DNA from: Candidatus Omnitrophota bacterium | GTDB taxonomy: Bacteria > Omnitrophota > Gorgyraeia > Gorgyraeales > Gorgyraeaceae | NCBI GenBank assembly: GCA_026387215.1 | Contig: JAPLMC010000078.1 | Coordinates: 10,957 to 17,495 of the forward strand | Direction of reading: 5' to 3' | Length of the DNA stretch: 6,539 nucleotides | In this document: positions 5,667 to 6,539 of the stretch, piece after piece | How positions within the stretch are numbered: the first letter of the stretch is position 1 | How the letters are laid out: every line of letters begins with the position of its first letter | Translations under genes and position numbers: made by a program | Notes under the pieces: generated by a model | What the model was told of the DNA's origin: nothing | The model's input: only the letters and a program-made list of their open reading frames with translations | Databases searched by the model: none

Positions 5667-6338
5667 ATGATGGAAAGATATTTTGATCAGGAGTTAAAAG
5701 ATTTAAAACAGGACATATTGAAAATAGGCGCTTTTGCCGAGGAGGCTATCTATAAGTCTGTAGAAGCGCTTAAGAATAGAGACAAAGACTTGGCTAAAAG
5801 CGTAATAAATAATGATAATAACGTTGATCAGTTGGAGTTGGATATAGATGAAAAATGTATAGATCTGATAGCAAGATACCAGCCAATGGCAAAAGACTTG
5901 CGCTTTGTTACGACAGGCATGAAAATAAATACGGAGCTTGAAAGAATAGCTGATATAGCGGTAGATATAGCTCAGCGCACACTTGAACTGGTGGATGAGC
6001 CTTTATTAAAACCATTAGTTGATATACCTAAATTAACAGTTGTCGCGCAGAACATGGTAAAGATGGCCATAGATTCTTTTATTAAAGGCGATGTAGAGTT
6101 GGCTAAAAAAGTCTTATTGTCAGACCCCGAAGCCAATAATCTGAGAAATATGATTCAGAAAGAATTAACAGAAGACTATATGGCAAAGGACCCTTCCAGC
6201 GCTCCCAGGGCAGTCCAACTATTATTGATAGCGCGTTTCTTGGAGCGCATATGCGACCATACCACAAATATTGCAGAAGATGTTATATATATGGTGCAGG
6301 CAGAGGTCGTGAAACATCATCAGGGAAAGATTACATAA
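5667..6338 (+). CDS. phoU: Phosphate signalling protein PhoU
   Basis: The 223-residue protein is a complete PhoU built of two tandem helical-bundle repeats. Each repeat carries the metal-binding signature: ELERIADIAVDIA at about residues 90-102 and LERICDHTTNIAEDV at about 192-206. PhoU sits in the cytoplasm, links the Pst transporter to the PhoR-type sensor kinase and restrains uptake when phosphate is plentiful. ATG 5667 was chosen because AAGGAG (5654-5659) lies 7 bases upstream; ATG 5670 is nearly as good, and the frame also runs up to TTG 5631, which lies in the palindrome and has no ribosome binding site. It is the last gene of the operon, 109 bases after pstB2 and separated by the palindromes, so its level may differ from that of the transporter genes. 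A paralogous phoU ends at 189. Confidence 0.95.
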   Translation: MMERYFDQELKDLKQDILKIGAFAEEAIYKSVEALKNRDKDLAKSVINNDNNVDQLELDIDEKCIDLIARYQPMAKDLRFVTTGMKINTELERIADIAVDIAQRTLELVDEPLLKPLVDIPKLTVVAQNMVKMAIDSFIKGDVELAKKVLLSDPEANNLRNMIQKELTEDYMAKDPSSAPRAVQLLLIARFLERICDHTTNIAEDVIYMVQAEVVKHHQGKIT

Positions 6339-6339
6339 A

Positions 6340-6380
6340 CTTGACAAAACTGACATTGTTAGAGTGTCAAGATGTTTTGT
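6340..6380 (+). terminator. Probable terminator of the pst-phoU operon
   Basis: Starting one base after the phoU2 stop, CTTGACA (6340-6346) pairs with TGTCAAG (6365-6371). An inner stem of CTGAC (6350-6354) and GTTAG (6358-6362), with one G-U pair, closes a 3-base loop. The T-rich ATGTTTTGT (6372-6380) follows. The stem is AT-rich and the T tract imperfect, so this is a moderate call supported by its position directly after the last gene. Confidence 0.5.
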
Positions 6381-6454
6381 ACTATTAACAGGACGACTGC
6401 TTGATATTGTAAAATAGTTTGCTGACTTTCATATTTGCTCATTGACAAAAAAGC

Positions 6455-6526
6455 AGAGCTTAGTAACCTATGTTGTTAGGTCTAAAACTAGCAACATAAC
6501 CGGGCCACAAGGCCCAAGGAGGTTAC
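6455..6526 (+). promoter_or_regulatory. Structured 5' leader sequestering the next gene's ribosome binding site (unclassified)
   Basis: Three helices can form at once. P1 pairs GTAACCT (6463-6469) with AGGTTAC (6520-6526). P2 pairs ATGTTGTTAG (6470-6479) with CTAGCAACAT (6488-6497), with one G-U pair. P3 pairs GGGCC (6502-6506) with GGCCC (6511-6515) around ACAA. P1 covers half of the Shine-Dalgarno sequence AAGGAGG (6516-6522), and CC 6500-6501 can pair with GG 6518-6519, hiding the rest. A second TAACC (6497-6501) could compete with the first for GGTTA. AGAGCT (6455-6460) may also pair with AGCTCT (6534-6539) around the start codon. This is the shape of a translational riboswitch or autoregulatory leader, but I match it to no known class. 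The 6381-6454 stretch before it holds only weak promoter-like sequences, such as TAAAAT at 6410-6415. Confidence 0.45.
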
Positions 6527-6539
6527 ATGGAACAGCTCT
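6527..6539 (+). CDS. Start of an unidentified gene (MEQL..., cut by window end)
   Basis: ATG 6527 follows a perfect AAGGAGG (6516-6522) at 4 bases distance and opens a frame starting MEQL. Only four full codons are visible, so no function can be proposed. The strong ribosome binding site and the structured leader before it make a real gene start likely. It lies beyond the probable terminator of the pst operon and is probably a separate transcription unit. Confidence 0.55.

Noticed and set aside
6341..6346. TTGACA as a -35 element after phoU2
   Set aside because: No -10-like hexamer stands 16-18 bases downstream, and the bases form the 5' arm of the terminator-like stem.
6442..6470. TTGACA (6442-6447) with TAACCT (6464-6469) as the promoter of the last gene
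   Set aside because: The -10 match is poor (three of six), and it would start transcription inside the structured leader; it remains a possible alternative that would undercut the leader model.
6455..6526. A tRNA-like fold in the final spacer
   Set aside because: There is no T-loop consensus, anticodon-stem geometry or acceptor stem; the helices instead enclose a Shine-Dalgarno sequence and lead directly into an ATG.

Overview
The window holds a complete phosphate-uptake operon of the Pst type with its regulator (pstS-pstC-pstA-pstB1-pstB2-phoU, + strand). It is preceded by the 3' end of a second phoU and a complete LOG-family nucleotide phosphoribohydrolase-like gene. All genes are on the + strand. 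The DNA is AT-rich. The binding protein has a signal peptide without a lipobox cysteine, which suggests a periplasm and so a diderm bacterium. The gene style would suit an uncultivated lineage such as Omnitrophota, but this is a guess; nothing here fixes the taxon.

Layout. 1-189: C-terminal 62 codons of phoU1. 190-275: short spacer with an AT-rich hairpin. 276-1313: LOG-family protein. 1314-1487: pst control region, with three 11-bp direct repeats resembling a Pho box, a TATAAT -10 element, a leader with two small hairpins, and a strong ribosome binding site. 1488-5557: pstS, pstC, pstA, pstB1 and pstB2, 5 bp apart or overlapping. 5558-5666: spacer with two abutting palindromes. 5667-6338: phoU2. 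6340-6380: probable terminator. 6381-6526: leader of the next gene, able to fold into a multi-helix structure that buries its Shine-Dalgarno sequence. 6527 to the end: first codons of that gene.

How they work together. PstS captures phosphate in the periplasm, PstC and PstA form the membrane channel, two PstB-type ATPases power it, and PhoU links transport to Pho signalling. The repeats upstream of pstS fit activation by a PhoB/PhoP-type response regulator, which is not encoded here.

The main result is that the two PstB proteins are not redundant copies. PstB1 keeps the LSGGQ signature but has lost the Q-loop glutamine, the H-loop histidine and one Walker A glycine. PstB2 keeps all of these but has LSLEQ in place of LSGGQ. 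In a head-to-tail heterodimer every lesion falls in one ATP site and the other site is fully consensus. This predicts an obligate, asymmetric heterodimeric ATPase in a phosphate importer, a design best known from heterodimeric ABC exporters.
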